NCBI GenBank assembly: GCA_003367665.1
Contig: QKXI01000003.1
Span: forward strand, 62,001-126,000
From: Leifsonia sp. ku-ls
GTDB taxonomy: Bacteria; Actinomycetota; Actinomycetes; Actinomycetales; Microbacteriaceae
Length of the DNA stretch: 64,000 nucleotides
Direction: 5' to 3'
Within the stretch, counting starts at the first letter, position 1; every line of letters begins with the position of its first letter. Below, in pieces: positions 55,479 through 64,000 of the stretch. The notes under the pieces were generated by a model, which saw only the letters and a program-made list of their open reading frames with translations, did not search any database and had not been told where the DNA came from. Position numbers and translations under genes: made by a program.

Positions 55479-56455
55479 CGCAGCCACCCCGCCACCTCGG
55501 TCGCCCAGTAGGTCATGATCGCGTCGGCCCCCGCACGCTTGGCGCCGACGAGCGTCTCCTCGATGATGCGCTCGCGGTCGATCCAGCCGTTGGCGGCCGC
55601 GGCCTCCACCATCGCGTACTCGCCGGAGACCTGGTAGGCCCACACCGGCACGTCGCTGATCGCGGCGACGTCGCTGAGCACGTCGAGGTAGCTGAGCGCC
55701 GGCTTCACCATGAGGATGTCAGCACCCTCCTCCAGGTCGAGCCGCGCCTCGCGCAGGCCCTCACGACGGTTGGCCGGGTCCTGCTGGTAGGCGCGGCGGT
55801 CGCCGGAGAGCTGCGAGTCGACGGCCTCGCGGAACGGGCCGTAGAAGCCGGAGGCGTACTTGGCGGCGTAGGCCAGGATCACGACGTCGGTGTGGCCCGC
55901 GTCGTCGAGCGCCTCGCGCACGGCCGCGACCTGGCCGTCCATCATGCCGCTCAGCCCGAGCAGCTGCGAGCCCGCCTCGGCCTGCGCCACCGCCATGTCG
56001 CGGTAGCGGAGCAGGGTGGCGTCGTTGTCGACGTGCCCGCGCTCGTCCAGCACGCCGCAGTGGCCGTGGTCGGTGAACTCGTCGAGGCACAGGTCGGTCT
56101 GGACGACGAGCGCGTCGCCCACCTCGTCGGCCAGCACCCGCGTGGCGACGTTGAGGATGCCGTCGGGGTCGGTGGCGGCGGAGCCGACGGCATCCCGCGT
56201 CTCCGGGACGCCGAACAACATCAGCCCGCCGACGCCGGCCTCCGCGGCCTCGTTCGCGATGCGCTTCAGCGAGTCGAGGCTGTGCTGCGCGACGCCGGGC
56301 ATCGACCCGATCGGGACGGGCTCGGTGGCGCCCTCGCGCACGAACAGCGGGAGGATCAGCTCAGCGGGGTGGAGGCGGGTCTCGGCGGTCAGCCGGCGCA
56401 TCGCCGGCGATTGCCGCAGCCGTCGGGGGCGGATGACGGGATGCAGTTCACTCAC
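55475..56455 (-). CDS. hemB: Delta-aminolevulinic acid dehydratase (porphobilinogen synthase) HemB
   Basis: Condenses two aminolevulinates to porphobilinogen. It has 326 residues. Catalytic Lys residues are in [18 protein letters not shown] (near 197) and [13 protein letters not shown] (near 250). The metal site reads [14 protein letters not shown] (near 120), that is Cys-x-Asp...Cys, where zinc enzymes usually have Cys-x-Cys...Cys. GTG 56455 follows TAGGCT by 7 bases, giving hemB-hemL their own leaderless transcript 91 bases after hemD. An ATG at 56459 is in another frame and stops at once. Confidence 0.95.
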   Translation of the reverse strand: MSELHPVIRPRRLRQSPAMRRLTAETRLHPAELILPLFVREGATEPVPIGSMPGVAQHSLDSLKRIANEAAEAGVGGLMLFGVPETRDAVGSAATDPDGILNVATRVLADEVGDALVVQTDLCLDEFTDHGHCGVLDERGHVDNDATLLRYRDMAVAQAEAGSQLLGLSGMMDGQVAAVREALDDAGHTDVVILAYAAKYASGFYGPFREAVDSQLSGDRRAYQQDPANRREGLREARLDLEEGADILMVKPALSYLDVLSDVAAISDVPVWAYQVSGEYAMVEAAAANGWIDRERIIEETLVGAKRAGADAIMTYWATEVAGWLR

Positions 56456-56546
56456 TCATGTCAGCCTACGCTGAGGTCGCTGAACGCCCTCCCAGCCAAC
56501 AGCTCCGGACTTTTTCGCCCTTCGCAGCGCGAAATGCTCGAAAAAC

Positions 56547-57347
56547 TCAGGAGTTGTCGGCGTGGGCCGCGCGGGAGAGGGCGACCTGCACGACCGCGTC
56601 GATGAGGGATGCGGCGGTGCGCTCTGCGGCGATCACGTCGACGCGCAGGCCGAAGGCGCGGGCGTCGCGGGCGGTCTGCGGGCCGATCGCGGCGATGAGG
56701 GTCGACTCGGGGACCGGGCCGAGTTGCTGCTGCACCTGCTCGGCGACCGAGCCGCTGGTGACGAGGATGGCCTGGACCAGGCCGTTGCGGACGTCCTCCG
56801 CCACGCTCTCCGGCACCGGGACCCCGACCGTGCGGTACGCGACGACCGACTCCACCTCGTGGCCGATCCGGCGCAGGCCCTCGGTGAGGAGCGGCTTCGC
56901 GATCTCCGAGCGGAGGGTGAGGACGCGCAGGGGGAACGCGCCCTGCGTGGCGGCCTCCCACTCGGCGAGCAGGCCGCGGGCGGAGTTGTCCTCCGACGGC
57001 ACGAGGTCGACGTGGTAACCGGCGGCGGCGAGTGCGGCCGCGGTTGTCTCACCGACGGCGGCGACCCGCGTCGTGGGCGGCACGACGGCGCGCTGGGCGC
57101 TGAGCACATCCACCGTCGTGGCGCTGGTCACCGTCATCCAGTCGAACTCGCCGTTCGCGAGCCGCTCGAGCGCCGCCTCCAGGGCGGGCGCGTCGGCGGT
57201 CGGCGCGAAGTTGATCATGGCGGCGACGATCGGGGACGCACCCTTCGACCGCAGGTCGGCCGCGACCGAGTCGCCCCAGGGGCCGCCGCGCGGCACGAGG
57301 ACGCGCCAGCCGGCGAGGGGCTTCGGGGTCGGGGCCGTGTTCGTCAT
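56547..57347 (-). CDS. hemD: Uroporphyrinogen-III synthase HemD
   Basis: Cyclises hydroxymethylbilane to uroporphyrinogen III with inversion of ring D. It has 266 residues, and the family is poorly conserved. It is recognised by the two-lobed pattern: WRVLVPRGGPWGDSVAADL, FDWMTVTSATTVDVL (near 90), RVAAVGETTAAALAAAGYHVDLVP, VVAYRTV, and ILVTSGSVAEQV then LIAAIGPQTARDARAFGL (near 220). Position also supports it: the ATG overlaps the hemC stop by four bases. The longer upstream frame lies inside hemC and is rejected. Confidence 0.92.
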   Translation of the reverse strand: MTNTAPTPKPLAGWRVLVPRGGPWGDSVAADLRSKGASPIVAAMINFAPTADAPALEAALERLANGEFDWMTVTSATTVDVLSAQRAVVPPTTRVAAVGETTAAALAAAGYHVDLVPSEDNSARGLLAEWEAATQGAFPLRVLTLRSEIAKPLLTEGLRRIGHEVESVVAYRTVGVPVPESVAEDVRNGLVQAILVTSGSVAEQVQQQLGPVPESTLIAAIGPQTARDARAFGLRVDVIAAERTAASLIDAVVQVALSRAAHADNS

Positions 57348-58345
57348 CGGGACTCCCCCAGTGGTGCCAGGTCGGCGGCACCGGCCGCGAGGAGTTCGGC
57401 CACCACACGGGCGCCGACGTCGTGCGCGGCCTCCTGCAGATGGGCGGAGCCGAGCGAGTCGGGAGTGGCGGCGTGGGAGGCGGTGAGCCGCTCCGTGCCG
57501 TCCGGCCGGTACACGGTCGCCGTGAGGAACAGGAGCCCGTCGTCGACGAGCGCGGTCGCGCCGATCGGGGCGGCGCATCCCGCCTCCAGTCCGGCGAGCA
57601 CGTCGCGCTCGGCGATCACGGAGGCGTGCGTGGTGACGTGGTCGACCGCGGACAGTGCGCGCGCGATCGGGCCGCGGCCCTTCTCGTCGCCGGCGCGCAC
57701 CTCGAGCGCCAGCGCGCCCTGCCCCGGTGCGGTCGGCATCAGGGAGAGCGGGAAGAAGTCGGTGACGCTGTCGATCCGGCCGAGTCGGCCGAGTCCGGCG
57801 GCGGCGAGCACCACGGCGTCCAGCTCGCCGTCGGCGACCTTCCCGAGACGGGTGTCGACGTTGCCGCGCAGGTCGACCACCTCGAGGTCGGGACGCTGCG
57901 CCTTCAATTGGGCGACGCGGCGCGGCGAGCCGGTGCCGACCTTCGCGCCCTCCGGCAGCGTCTCCAGCGTCAGGCCGTCACGGGCGACGAGCGTGTCGCG
58001 GGCGTCCGCACGCTTCGGGATGGCGCCGATCACCAAGCCCGGAGCGGGCGCGGTCGGCAGGTCTTTCAGGGAGTGCACCACCAGGTCGACCTCGCCGGCC
58101 CGGAGCGCATCGCGCAGCGCCGTCGCGAAGACGCCGGTGCCTCCCAGCTGCGCCAGCGACTCCCGCGAGACGTCGCCGTGCGTGGTCACCGTGACGAGTT
58201 CGACGTCGACGCCCGTGGCGCGCGCGATCGACTCGGCGACCGCCGTCGTCTGGGCGACGGCGAGTGCGCTGCCGCGCGTGCCGATCCGGAGCACGCCGTC
58301 GCGGCGCTCCGCGGCGCCGTCGACCCTCGTCACGGTCCCGCTCAC
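57344..58345 (-). CDS. hemC: Porphobilinogen deaminase (hydroxymethylbilane synthase) HemC
   Basis: Joins four porphobilinogens into hydroxymethylbilane. It has 333 residues. Landmarks are LRIGTRGSALAVAQT (near 20), HSLKDLPTAPAPGLVIGA (near 92), GTGSPRRVAQLKAQRPDL (near 130) and the cofactor-bearing Cys in GLEAGCAAPIGA (near 252), which holds the dipyrromethane primer. The GTG start overlaps the hemH stop by four bases, and its own stop overlaps hemD. A longer frame in the same reading direction reaches into hemH and is not coding. Confidence 0.95.
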   Translation of the reverse strand: MSGTVTRVDGAAERRDGVLRIGTRGSALAVAQTTAVAESIARATGVDVELVTVTTHGDVSRESLAQLGGTGVFATALRDALRAGEVDLVVHSLKDLPTAPAPGLVIGAIPKRADARDTLVARDGLTLETLPEGAKVGTGSPRRVAQLKAQRPDLEVVDLRGNVDTRLGKVADGELDAVVLAAAGLGRLGRIDSVTDFFPLSLMPTAPGQGALALEVRAGDEKGRGPIARALSAVDHVTTHASVIAERDVLAGLEAGCAAPIGATALVDDGLLFLTATVYRPDGTERLTASHAATPDSLGSAHLQEAAHDVGARVVAELLAAGAADLAPLGESR

Positions 58346-59523
58346 GGCGCGAGCCCTGCCGCGGCAGGCTTGAAGCCCAGACGGACGTTCTCGCAGCATC
58401 CCGGACGGCACACGTCGTACCAGGGCCCGAGCGGGGTGAGCGCCGGACGCTGGTCGACCGGGACGCCGTCTCGGCGCTCCAGCACCAGGTCGACGAGACC
58501 CTTCACATACGCCGCGTGCGTGCCGGGGGTGGGGACGCGGACGGCGACCAGGCCGTTCTCGTCGCTTGTCTCCATCGCCTCGTTGTCGAGGTCCCAGAGC
58601 ACCTCCATGTGGTCGCTCACGAACCCGAGCGGCACGATGACGACGGCCTTCACGCCGAGCGCCGGGAGTTCGGCGATGCGGTCGTTGATGTCGGGCTCGA
58701 GCCACGGCATCGACGGCGGGCCGGAACGGGACTGGTAGACCAGATCCCACTCCACCGTTCCGCCGGTCGCGGCCTGCGAGACGACCTCGGCGACCGCGAG
58801 ATGCTGGGCCGCGTACGCGCCGCCCTCGCCGAAGCCGCGGTCGGCCGGTCCCGACTTCGCCGCGTCGGTCGAGGGGATGGAGTGCGTCGAGTAGAGGATG
58901 CGCACCTCGGTCGCCGGGTCGAGGCCCGGCAGCTTCTCCTGGAGCTCGTCGATGGCCTTCTTCACGCCCTCGATGAACGGCTCGACGAACCCGGGGTGGT
59001 CGAAGAACTGGCGCACCTTGTCGATCTGGATGCGCCCCTCGAGCCCGGTGGCCTCCAGCGCGCCGGCGAAGTCCTCGCGGTACTGGCGGCAGCTGGAATA
59101 CGAGGAGTACGCGCTGGTCGCGATCGCGATCAGCTTCGTGAAGCCCCGCTCGTCGGCCGCGCGGAGCGCGTCGGCGAGATACGGGTCCCAGTTGCGGTTG
59201 CCCCACAGCACCGGCAGGTCGATGCCGCGCGAGGCGAGCTCCGCCTCCAGCGCCGCCTTGAGCTCGCGGTTCTGGTCGTTGATGGGGCTGACGCCGCCGA
59301 AATGGCGGTAGTGGTGCGCCACCTCCTCGAGCCGCTCCTCCGGGATGCCGCGGCCGCGCGTGACGTTGCGCAGGAACGGGATGACGTCGTCCTGCCCCTC
59401 GGGGCCGCCGAACCCGGCGAGCAGGATCGCGTCGTACGCCACCGGCTCGGTCACGTGCTCCGGCCCGCCGGCGGCGGCGGACGTCGCCCCCAGCACGCGC
59501 GGGGTGGTCTGCGCCTCGGTCAC
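58342..59523 (-). CDS. hemH: Coproporphyrin ferrochelatase HemH (CpfC)
   Basis: Inserts Fe(II) into coproporphyrin III. It has 393 residues. Landmarks are YDAILLAGFGGPEGQDDV (near 29), VLWGNRNWDPY (near 103), IAIATSAYSSYSSCRQYRED (near 130; the metal-side region) and YSTHSIPSTDA with the catalytic His (near 210). Candidate [2Fe-2S] cysteines, a feature of actinobacterial enzymes, are SSCRQY and the C-terminal VCRPGCCENV cluster. Adjacency to hemQ and the Gram-positive type argue for coproporphyrin rather than protoporphyrin as substrate. The GTG overlaps the hemQ stop by four bases. Confidence 0.94.
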   Translation of the reverse strand: MTEAQTTPRVLGATSAAAGGPEHVTEPVAYDAILLAGFGGPEGQDDVIPFLRNVTRGRGIPEERLEEVAHHYRHFGGVSPINDQNRELKAALEAELASRGIDLPVLWGNRNWDPYLADALRAADERGFTKLIAIATSAYSSYSSCRQYREDFAGALEATGLEGRIQIDKVRQFFDHPGFVEPFIEGVKKAIDELQEKLPGLDPATEVRILYSTHSIPSTDAAKSGPADRGFGEGGAYAAQHLAVAEVVSQAATGGTVEWDLVYQSRSGPPSMPWLEPDINDRIAELPALGVKAVVIVPLGFVSDHMEVLWDLDNEAMETSDENGLVAVRVPTPGTHAAYVKGLVDLVLERRDGVPVDQRPALTPLGPWYDVCRPGCCENVRLGFKPAAAGLAP

Positions 59524-60251
59524 TGCAGGACCTCCACGACCTCGGCGGGCTGGATGCGCCGGCCGGTGAAGAACGGGACCTCCTCGCGCACATGGCGGCG
59601 CGCCTCGGTGTAGCGCAGCTCGCGCATCATGTCGACGAGGTCGGTGAGCTCGTCGGCCTCCATCGGCAGCAGCCACTCGTAGTCGCCGAGCGCGAAGGAG
59701 GCGACGGTGTTGGCGATGACCGAACGGAACGCCGCGCCCTTCCTGCCGTGGTCGGCCAGCATCTTCGAGCGCTCCTCGTCGGGCAGCAGGTACCACTCGT
59801 AGCTGCGGACGAACGGGTAGACCGTGAGCCAGCCCTTCGGCTCGACGCCGCGCAGGAAGCCCGGGACGTGCGCCTTGTTGAACTCGGCGTCGCGGTGTAC
59901 GCCCATCGCGTTCCAGGTTGGAAGGAGGGCCTTGAACAGGCGGGTGCGGCGCAGCTGGCGAAGGCCCCACTGCAGCGCCTCGGCCTCGGGGCCGTGGAGC
60001 CAGATCATCACGTCGGCGTCGGCGCGGAGGCCGGAGACGTCGTACAGGCCGCGGGTGGTCACACCCTGCAGCTCGATGTCGGCGATCACGCCCTCGAGCT
60101 CGGCGACGGCCTTCGGCACATCGGTGCCGTCGAGGTCGTCGGGGCGTGCCGGGTCGCGGCGGAGCACGGCCCAGAGGGTGAAGCCGGTCGGGTTCTCGTC
60201 GGGGGTCTCGGGGGCGGACGACTCTGCCGGAACGGCAGCCGGGGTACTCAT
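59520..60251 (-). CDS. hemQ: Coproheme decarboxylase HemQ (ChdC)
   Basis: Converts coproheme to heme b by two oxidative decarboxylations, the last step of the coproporphyrin-dependent route. It has 243 residues. The chlorite-dismutase-like fold shows FTLWAVLRRD, MIWLHGPEAEALQWGLRQL, YPFVRSYEWYLLPDEERSKML (near 137; Tyr of the YPFVRSYEWY block is the likely catalytic residue) and ADHGRKGAAFRSV with the probable proximal His nearby. The ATG at 60251 is preferred over GTG 60257 because GAGACT ends 6 bases before it, with TTGGCC 17 bases further up. Confidence 0.95.
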   Translation of the reverse strand: MSTPAAVPAESSAPETPDENPTGFTLWAVLRRDPARPDDLDGTDVPKAVAELEGVIADIELQGVTTRGLYDVSGLRADADVMIWLHGPEAEALQWGLRQLRRTRLFKALLPTWNAMGVHRDAEFNKAHVPGFLRGVEPKGWLTVYPFVRSYEWYLLPDEERSKMLADHGRKGAAFRSVIANTVASFALGDYEWLLPMEADELTDLVDMMRELRYTEARRHVREEVPFFTGRRIQPAEVVEVLQ

Positions 60252-60300
60252 ACCCACAGTCTCCCTCTGAAAGCTGAGAAGGCCAAAAAACCGCGGGCGC

Positions 60301-60516
60301 TCACCGGCGGAGGAGCCGCACGACGCCCCAGACGATGCCCGCGGCGGCCACCGCGGCGCCCGCCGCGATGCCGGCGAGGGCGGCCGGGTTCTCCTTCCGC
60401 AGGCGCTGGATGCGCTCCGCGGTGCGCTTCGGGACGTTGAGCTTGTACTCGATCGCGTCGATGGTCGCCGCGAGCTCTGCGCGGGCGCGATCGACGTCGC
60501 TGCGGTCAGTTGTCAT
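60301..60516 (-). CDS. DUF3618 membrane-anchored small protein
   Basis: A 71-residue protein. The first half is a charged helix (VDRARAELAATIDAIEYKL, typical of DUF3618), and the end is one transmembrane helix (LAGIAAGAAVAAAGIVWGVV) with a basic RLLRR tail. It starts inside the preceding holin-like gene, overlapping by 11 bases, so translation is coupled. Its function is unknown; in other actinobacteria it accompanies the same holin-X-like neighbour. It is followed by a run of six T residues on this strand, but no strong stem precedes it. Confidence 0.8.
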   Translation of the reverse strand: MTTDRSDVDRARAELAATIDAIEYKLNVPKRTAERIQRLRKENPAALAGIAAGAAVAAAGIVWGVVRLLRR

Positions 60517-60967
60517 ACTTCCCCAGTCCCTTCAGCGCGTCGGCGTCCTGCTTGATGCTCGCGATGGTCTGCGACGGCGCCACGCCGTCCATCTTCTTGA
60601 ACGATCGGATGCCGACGAGCGCGAGGATCACGGCGATCACGACGAGCGCGCCGAACACGATCAGCGCCGCCGCCCACGCCGGAAGCGCCACCGCGATCCC
60701 GAGGATCGCCGCCGCGACGAGCGTGCCGAACGCGAAGAAGAGCAGGAACGCCGCGACGGCGAAGAGCCCTATGCCGACACCGGCATACTTCGCCTTCTCG
60801 GCGAACTCGGCCTTGAGGTGGTTCAGCTCCGCCTTGAGGAGCTCGACGACGAGGCGCGGGAGGTCGGAGATGAGCGTGCCGAGCGACTTGGCGCGCGCAC
60901 CGGTGGCGCCCCGTGCTGCTGTCTCGGCCGCCGCACCGGCGGGGGCCGGCGGTTCACGGTCGGTCAT
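60506..60967 (-). CDS. Phage-holin-like (Holin-X / DUF1469) membrane protein
   Basis: A 153-residue membrane protein. The N-terminal 25 residues are disordered, followed by an amphipathic segment (SLGTLISDLPRLVVELLKAE), two transmembrane helices (about 65-90 and 95-120) and a cytoplasmic helix. It matches the actinobacterial Holin-X group, which despite the name is chromosomal and not a lysis gene; nothing phage-related lies near. The ATG has the ribosome site GGGGAG. It sits between the YtxH-like gene and DUF3618, inside the heme cluster. Confidence 0.82.
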   Translation of the reverse strand: MTDREPPAPAGAAAETAARGATGARAKSLGTLISDLPRLVVELLKAELNHLKAEFAEKAKYAGVGIGLFAVAAFLLFFAFGTLVAAAILGIAVALPAWAAALIVFGALVVIAVILALVGIRSFKKMDGVAPSQTIASIKQDADALKGLGKYDN

Positions 60968-61004
60968 CGGCGTCTCCCCTCGTCGTTTCCGTAGAGTACC
61001 CCCG

Positions 61005-61328
61005 TCACGCTGACGTGTCGCTGCGGCCCTCTGCACGGCGGATCGCTGCCTCGGCGGCCGGCGACGGCGGATAGGGCGCCCGCGCCTCGCGACGGCGCTG
61101 GTTCGCGCGGACGATGAGTCGCTTGACGGTGATGTACACGGTGTCCGGGAACTCGCCCGCCTTGTCGGCGACGAAGTCCTCGACCGCGTGCACCTGCTTC
61201 TGCACGGTCGGCGACTGCCACACGCGTGTGGCCGTCTCCTTGATCTGGTCGTACCGCTCGCGTCCGGCGCGCGCGCCGAGCACGAAGCCCACCGCCGCCC
61301 CGGCGACGAAGAGGAGCTTGCCGCGCAT
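61005..61328 (-). CDS. YtxH-like small protein
   Basis: A 107-residue protein. A short hydrophobic helix at the N-terminus (KLLFVAGAAVGFVLGARAG, 4-22) anchors it. The next residues, GRERYDQIKETATRVWQ, are characteristic of YtxH-like proteins; the rest is helical and charged, ending in a disordered tail. It starts 25 bases beyond the cgoX stop, with ribosome site GGGAG. Its place within the heme operon suggests co-expression with CgoX; the function is unknown. Confidence 0.75.
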   Translation of the reverse strand: MRGKLLFVAGAAVGFVLGARAGRERYDQIKETATRVWQSPTVQKQVHAVEDFVADKAGEFPDTVYITVKRLIVRANQRRREARAPYPPSPAAEAAIRRAEGRSDTSA

Positions 61329-61353
61329 TCCGTCTCCCTACTCTCGAGTCTGT

Positions 61354-62943
61354 TCAGTCGTCGGCGTGCAGGGCCTCTGTCAGAGCCCTCCAACGCAGAC
61401 CTCGCACACGCTCGGCCGTGCGGCGCGCATCCGGGATCACGGAGGCGAGGCCCGTGCCGGTGAGCCAGGACCCGGTGACCTCGAGACCCTCGACGCCGTC
61501 GACCTCGGAGCGGACCCGCTGGATGCGTTCCCGCTGCCCCACTGTCGCATACGGGAGGGCGTTCGTCCAGGGGGTCCTGGCGAATGCGGTCACGGCGGAT
61601 TCCGCGAACGGAATATTGAGCAGACGGCCCGCGTCCGCGACGGCCTGGGCCTTCAACTCCCCGTCGTTCAGGGCGAGGCTCTCGGCCGGTCGACCTGCAC
61701 GACCGTAGGAGAGCCGCACGACGTGCGTGCCGTCGCCTGCCGCCTCCGCAACCCAGGCCCACTTGGCGCTGGAGTGCGTCATGGCCTTCGCCTTAACGTC
61801 CGAGCCCGGCACGTCGGCGACCAGCACACCGGTGCCGACCGGGGTGGTCCCGAGCCGCTCGTCCGCGACGACGAGCGTGACGAGCTCGACGCTGGAGGCC
61901 GGCGGCCAGTCCAGGTCGGCGAGCCCGGCGAGCGCGGGGTCGGCGGAGGCGAGCAGCGCGAGCGACGCGTCGGCGGGCGAGGCGAGCACGACCGCGTCGG
62001 CGCCGAGCTCCTCTCCGTCGTCGAGGCGGACGATCCAGCGCGCCTCCTGCTGCGGCTCCTGCTCCGGCTCGACCGGGTCGGCGAGGGCCGACTCCACGAG
62101 CGCCTCTGCCGCCTCTTCTGCGGTCGGTGGCGTCCACGGCTCGACGGCGGTGACGCGGGCGCCGGTGCGCACGGACCCGCCGCGCGCCTCGACGTCAGCG
62201 GCGAGCGCCTGCGGCAGCCGCCACATCCCGCCCCGGATGCCGCCGACGGCGCTGCCGGCCTTCGACGCCGACCGCAGCTCGCCGACCGCGCCGGAGAGCG
62301 AGCCGAGCCTGGTCAGGGCGGCGTTGAGGCCGGGAGCGACCACCTCGACGTCGAGGTCGTCCGGCGCGGCCGAGTAGACGCCCGTGACGACCGGCGCCAC
62401 GAGAAGGTCGAGCACTTTGCGGCCCATGCGCTTGCGCACCAGCGTGCCGAGTCGGCGCTCTGCGCCGATCTTCAGCACGGGGATGAGCCGGTCGAGGTAC
62501 GCGCGCAGCGCGCCCGACCAGCCGATCGCGGCGACGACGTCGCGCGCCAGCGGCGAACTCGGGATGCCGAGCAGACCGGCCTTCGGCAGCGGGACCGAAC
62601 GCGAGCCGTGCCGGACCCACGCGCCGGACGGGTTCGGCTGCACGACGTCGTCGGACAGGCCGAGGTCGTCCAGCAGTTCTGCGACGTGGCCCCCGCGGGT
62701 GGCGAAGCTCTCCGCCCCGGCGTCCAGGGTCATCCCGCCGAGCTCGATCGGGGCGACGCTGCCGCCGACCCGGTCGGAGCCCTCCAGCAGCGTCACGGCG
62801 AAGCCGGGGCGGGCGCACTCTCGGGCCACCACCAGTCCGGCCATGCCGCCGCCGATCACCACGATCCGCGTCGGCGGCGCCTCGACCGCGTGACGGATCT
62901 CCTCGCCGAGGTCGTCGGACCGCCCGGCCGGGTGGTCGCTCAT
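61354..62943 (-). CDS. cgoX: Coproporphyrinogen III oxidase CgoX (HemG/HemY family)
   Basis: FAD enzyme that oxidises coproporphyrinogen III to coproporphyrin III. It has 529 residues. The FAD Rossmann motif is [17 protein letters not shown] (near 26-42), with [10 protein letters not shown] next, then [21 protein letters not shown] (landmark GAESFATRG, near 80). The C-terminus [19 protein letters not shown] (near 490) is the second FAD site. An acidic stretch (about 310-330) is unusual. The ATG overlaps the hemE stop by four bases. With hemQ present, coproporphyrinogen is the expected substrate rather than protoporphyrinogen. Confidence 0.93.
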   Translation of the reverse strand: MSDHPAGRSDDLGEEIRHAVEAPPTRIVVIGGGMAGLVVARECARPGFAVTLLEGSDRVGGSVAPIELGGMTLDAGAESFATRGGHVAELLDDLGLSDDVVQPNPSGAWVRHGSRSVPLPKAGLLGIPSSPLARDVVAAIGWSGALRAYLDRLIPVLKIGAERRLGTLVRKRMGRKVLDLLVAPVVTGVYSAAPDDLDVEVVAPGLNAALTRLGSLSGAVGELRSASKAGSAVGGIRGGMWRLPQALAADVEARGGSVRTGARVTAVEPWTPPTAEEAAEALVESALADPVEPEQEPQQEARWIVRLDDGEELGADAVVLASPADASLALLASADPALAGLADLDWPPASSVELVTLVVADERLGTTPVGTGVLVADVPGSDVKAKAMTHSSAKWAWVAEAAGDGTHVVRLSYGRAGRPAESLALNDGELKAQAVADAGRLLNIPFAESAVTAFARTPWTNALPYATVGQRERIQRVRSEVDGVEGLEVTGSWLTGTGLASVIPDARRTAERVRGLRWRALTEALHADD

Positions 62944-64000
62944 TCCGGCCGCCACCCGTGCACCAGCTCCACCACGCGCGTCAGCACCGTGGGGTCGGTC
63001 TCCGGCGGGACACCGTGGCCCAGGTTGAGCACGTGCGCCGGCGCCTCGCGGCCGCGGTCGAGCACGTCGCGGACGTGGGCCTCCAGCACCTCCCACGGCG
63101 CGTCGAGCATGGCGGGGTCGACGTTGCCCTGCACCGGCACGACGTGCCCGAGCCGGCGGCTCGCCTCGTCGAGGGGGATGCGGTAGTCGACCCCGACCGT
63201 GTCCGCGCCCACCTCGTGCATCGCCTTCAGGAGCTCACCCGTCCCGACGCCGAAGTGGACGAGCGGAACGTTGCGCACCAGCGCGTCGATCGCGGGCTCT
63301 GCGTCCTCCGCCGCGGGCCGCGGCAGCTCGTACGCCAGGTCGCGCACGTGCGACAGTGCCCGCGCGGAGGCCGGCGCGACGTGCGTCGTGTAGTCGTGCA
63401 GCGAGAGCGAGCCCGCCCACGAGTCGAACAGCTGCGCCGCGCTGGCGCCGGCCAGCACCTGCGCGCGCAGGAACGCTCCGGAGATGTCGGCCGTCCAGGC
63501 CATCAGGCGACTCCACGCCTCCGGGTCGGCGTGCATCAGCGTGCGGGCGCGGATGTGGTCCTTCGAGGGACCGCCCTCGACGAGGTAGGCGGCCAGCGTG
63601 AACGGCGCGCCGGCGAAGCCGATCAGCGGAGTCTCCCCCAGCTCGGCCACGGTCAGGCGCACCGCCTCCTGGATCGGCGCGAACACCTCGGCGCCCAGCG
63701 ACTCCGGGTCGATGGCGGTCAGCCGGTCGACGTCGGCAGCGGTGCGAACAGCGTGCTCGAACACCGGACCCTTGCCCGGCACGATCTCGACCTCCACGCT
63801 GGCCAGCTTGAGCGGCACGACGATGTCGCTGAAGAAGATGCCGGCGTCCACCCCGTGGCGGCGCACCGGCTGCAGGGTGATCTCGCTCGCCATCGCCGGA
63901 TCGAGGCACGCGTCGAGCATGCGCGTGCCGACGCGCAGCTCCCGGTACTCGGGGAGGGAGCGGCCGGCCTGACGCATGAACCAGACGGGGGTCACCTGCT
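62940..64000 (-). CDS. hemE: Uroporphyrinogen decarboxylase HemE (5' end outside the window)
   Basis: Decarboxylates the four acetate chains of uroporphyrinogen III to give coproporphyrinogen III. At least 353 codons lie in the window. The signature [19 protein letters not shown], which normally lies about 25-35 residues from the start, is at the right edge. The frame is open to base 64000, so the true start is beyond it. Other landmarks are [26 protein letters not shown] (near 125) and FQWS-like [14 protein letters not shown]. The C-terminus [12 protein letters not shown] is standard. Its stop overlaps the cgoX start. Confidence 0.95.
   Translation of the reverse strand, partial: QVTPVWFMRQAGRSLPEYRELRVGTRMLDACLDPAMASEITLQPVRRHGVDAGIFFSDIVVPLKLASVEVEIVPGKGPVFEHAVRTAADVDRLTAIDPESLGAEVFAPIQEAVRLTVAELGETPLIGFAGAPFTLAAYLVEGGPSKDHIRARTLMHADPEAWSRLMAWTADISGAFLRAQVLAGASAAQLFDSWAGSLSLHDYTTHVAPASARALSHVRDLAYELPRPAAEDAEPAIDALVRNVPLVHFGVGTGELLKAMHEVGADTVGVDYRIPLDEASRRLGHVVPVQGNVDPAMLDAPWEVLEAHVRDVLDRGREAPAHVLNLGHGVPPETDPTVLTRVVELVHGWRPE

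Noticed and set aside
57344-59593. One long minus-strand frame apparently fusing hemC to sequence upstream
   Set aside because: The upstream part is an out-of-frame shadow of hemH. hemC starts at GTG 58345, overlapping the hemH stop, and the extra residues lack any ferrochelatase or other motif.
60275-60300. Intrinsic terminator between DUF3618 and hemQ, from a run of six T residues
   Set aside because: Only a 4-bp GC stem with a long loop can be drawn before the T-run. A promoter for hemQ nearby is better supported.
60506-60967. Prophage remnant because of the holin-like gene
   Set aside because: Holin-X/DUF1469 proteins are chromosomal in actinobacteria. No integrase, structural or lysis gene is near, and base composition matches the neighbours.

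Overview
The window is high-GC chromosomal DNA from an actinobacterium. The family is most likely Microbacteriaceae, Leifsonia-like. That placement rests on the 16S/23S sequence character, complete menaquinone genes, an actinobacterial coproporphyrin-type heme cluster, System II cytochrome c maturation genes, and many GTG starts. I see no prophage, insertion sequence, CRISPR array or tRNA. All names come from motif recognition; no database search was run.

Layout. (a) 1-10 kb: a cut-off MerR regulator divergent from a DUF6194 gene, a bifunctional PutA, an FAD oxidoreductase, an SRPBCC protein, an AlkA-like glycosylase, a BBE-type flavoprotein and a hot-dog thioesterase. (b) 10-17 kb: menaquinone synthesis (menD, menA, menE, menB, menC) with small membrane proteins. 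(c) 17-20 kb: an HAD phosphatase translationally coupled to a large protein with an RG-rich disordered region, a helical TPR-like domain and an acidic tail. (d) 20.1-26.1 kb: one rRNA operon (16S-23S-5S, minus strand) with promoters, processing stems and a terminator. (e) 26-31 kb: a cytochrome c maturation operon (histidine phosphatase, TlpA-like lipoprotein, CcdA, ResB, CcsB). (f) 31-38 kb: radC, an archaeal-type aspartyl-tRNA synthetase, a thiolase and the methylcitrate-cycle operon prpDBC. (g) 38-49 kb: mixed housekeeping and membrane genes, including two DUF1304 paralogues around a flavin monooxygenase and two arrays of intergenic tandem repeats. (h) 49-54 kb: a ROK regulator followed by a xylose-type sugar ABC transporter. 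(i) 54-64 kb: a heme biosynthesis cluster read leftwards (hemE, cgoX, three small membrane or surface genes, hemQ, hemH, hemC, hemD, hemB, hemL), with hemE running off the right edge.

How it fits together. Heme from (i), menaquinone from (b) and cytochrome c assembly from (e) are the three inputs to an aerobic menaquinol/cytochrome respiratory chain; PutA feeds electrons into it. The methylcitrate operon and thiolase handle propionyl- and acetyl-CoA.

A strong pattern runs through the window. Nearly every gene that heads a transcription unit has a TAnnnT-like -10 hexamer exactly 6 (sometimes 7 or 8) bases before its ATG/GTG. This indicates leaderless mRNAs and was used here to choose starts. 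Genes inside operons instead have Shine-Dalgarno sequences or 4-base start/stop overlaps.
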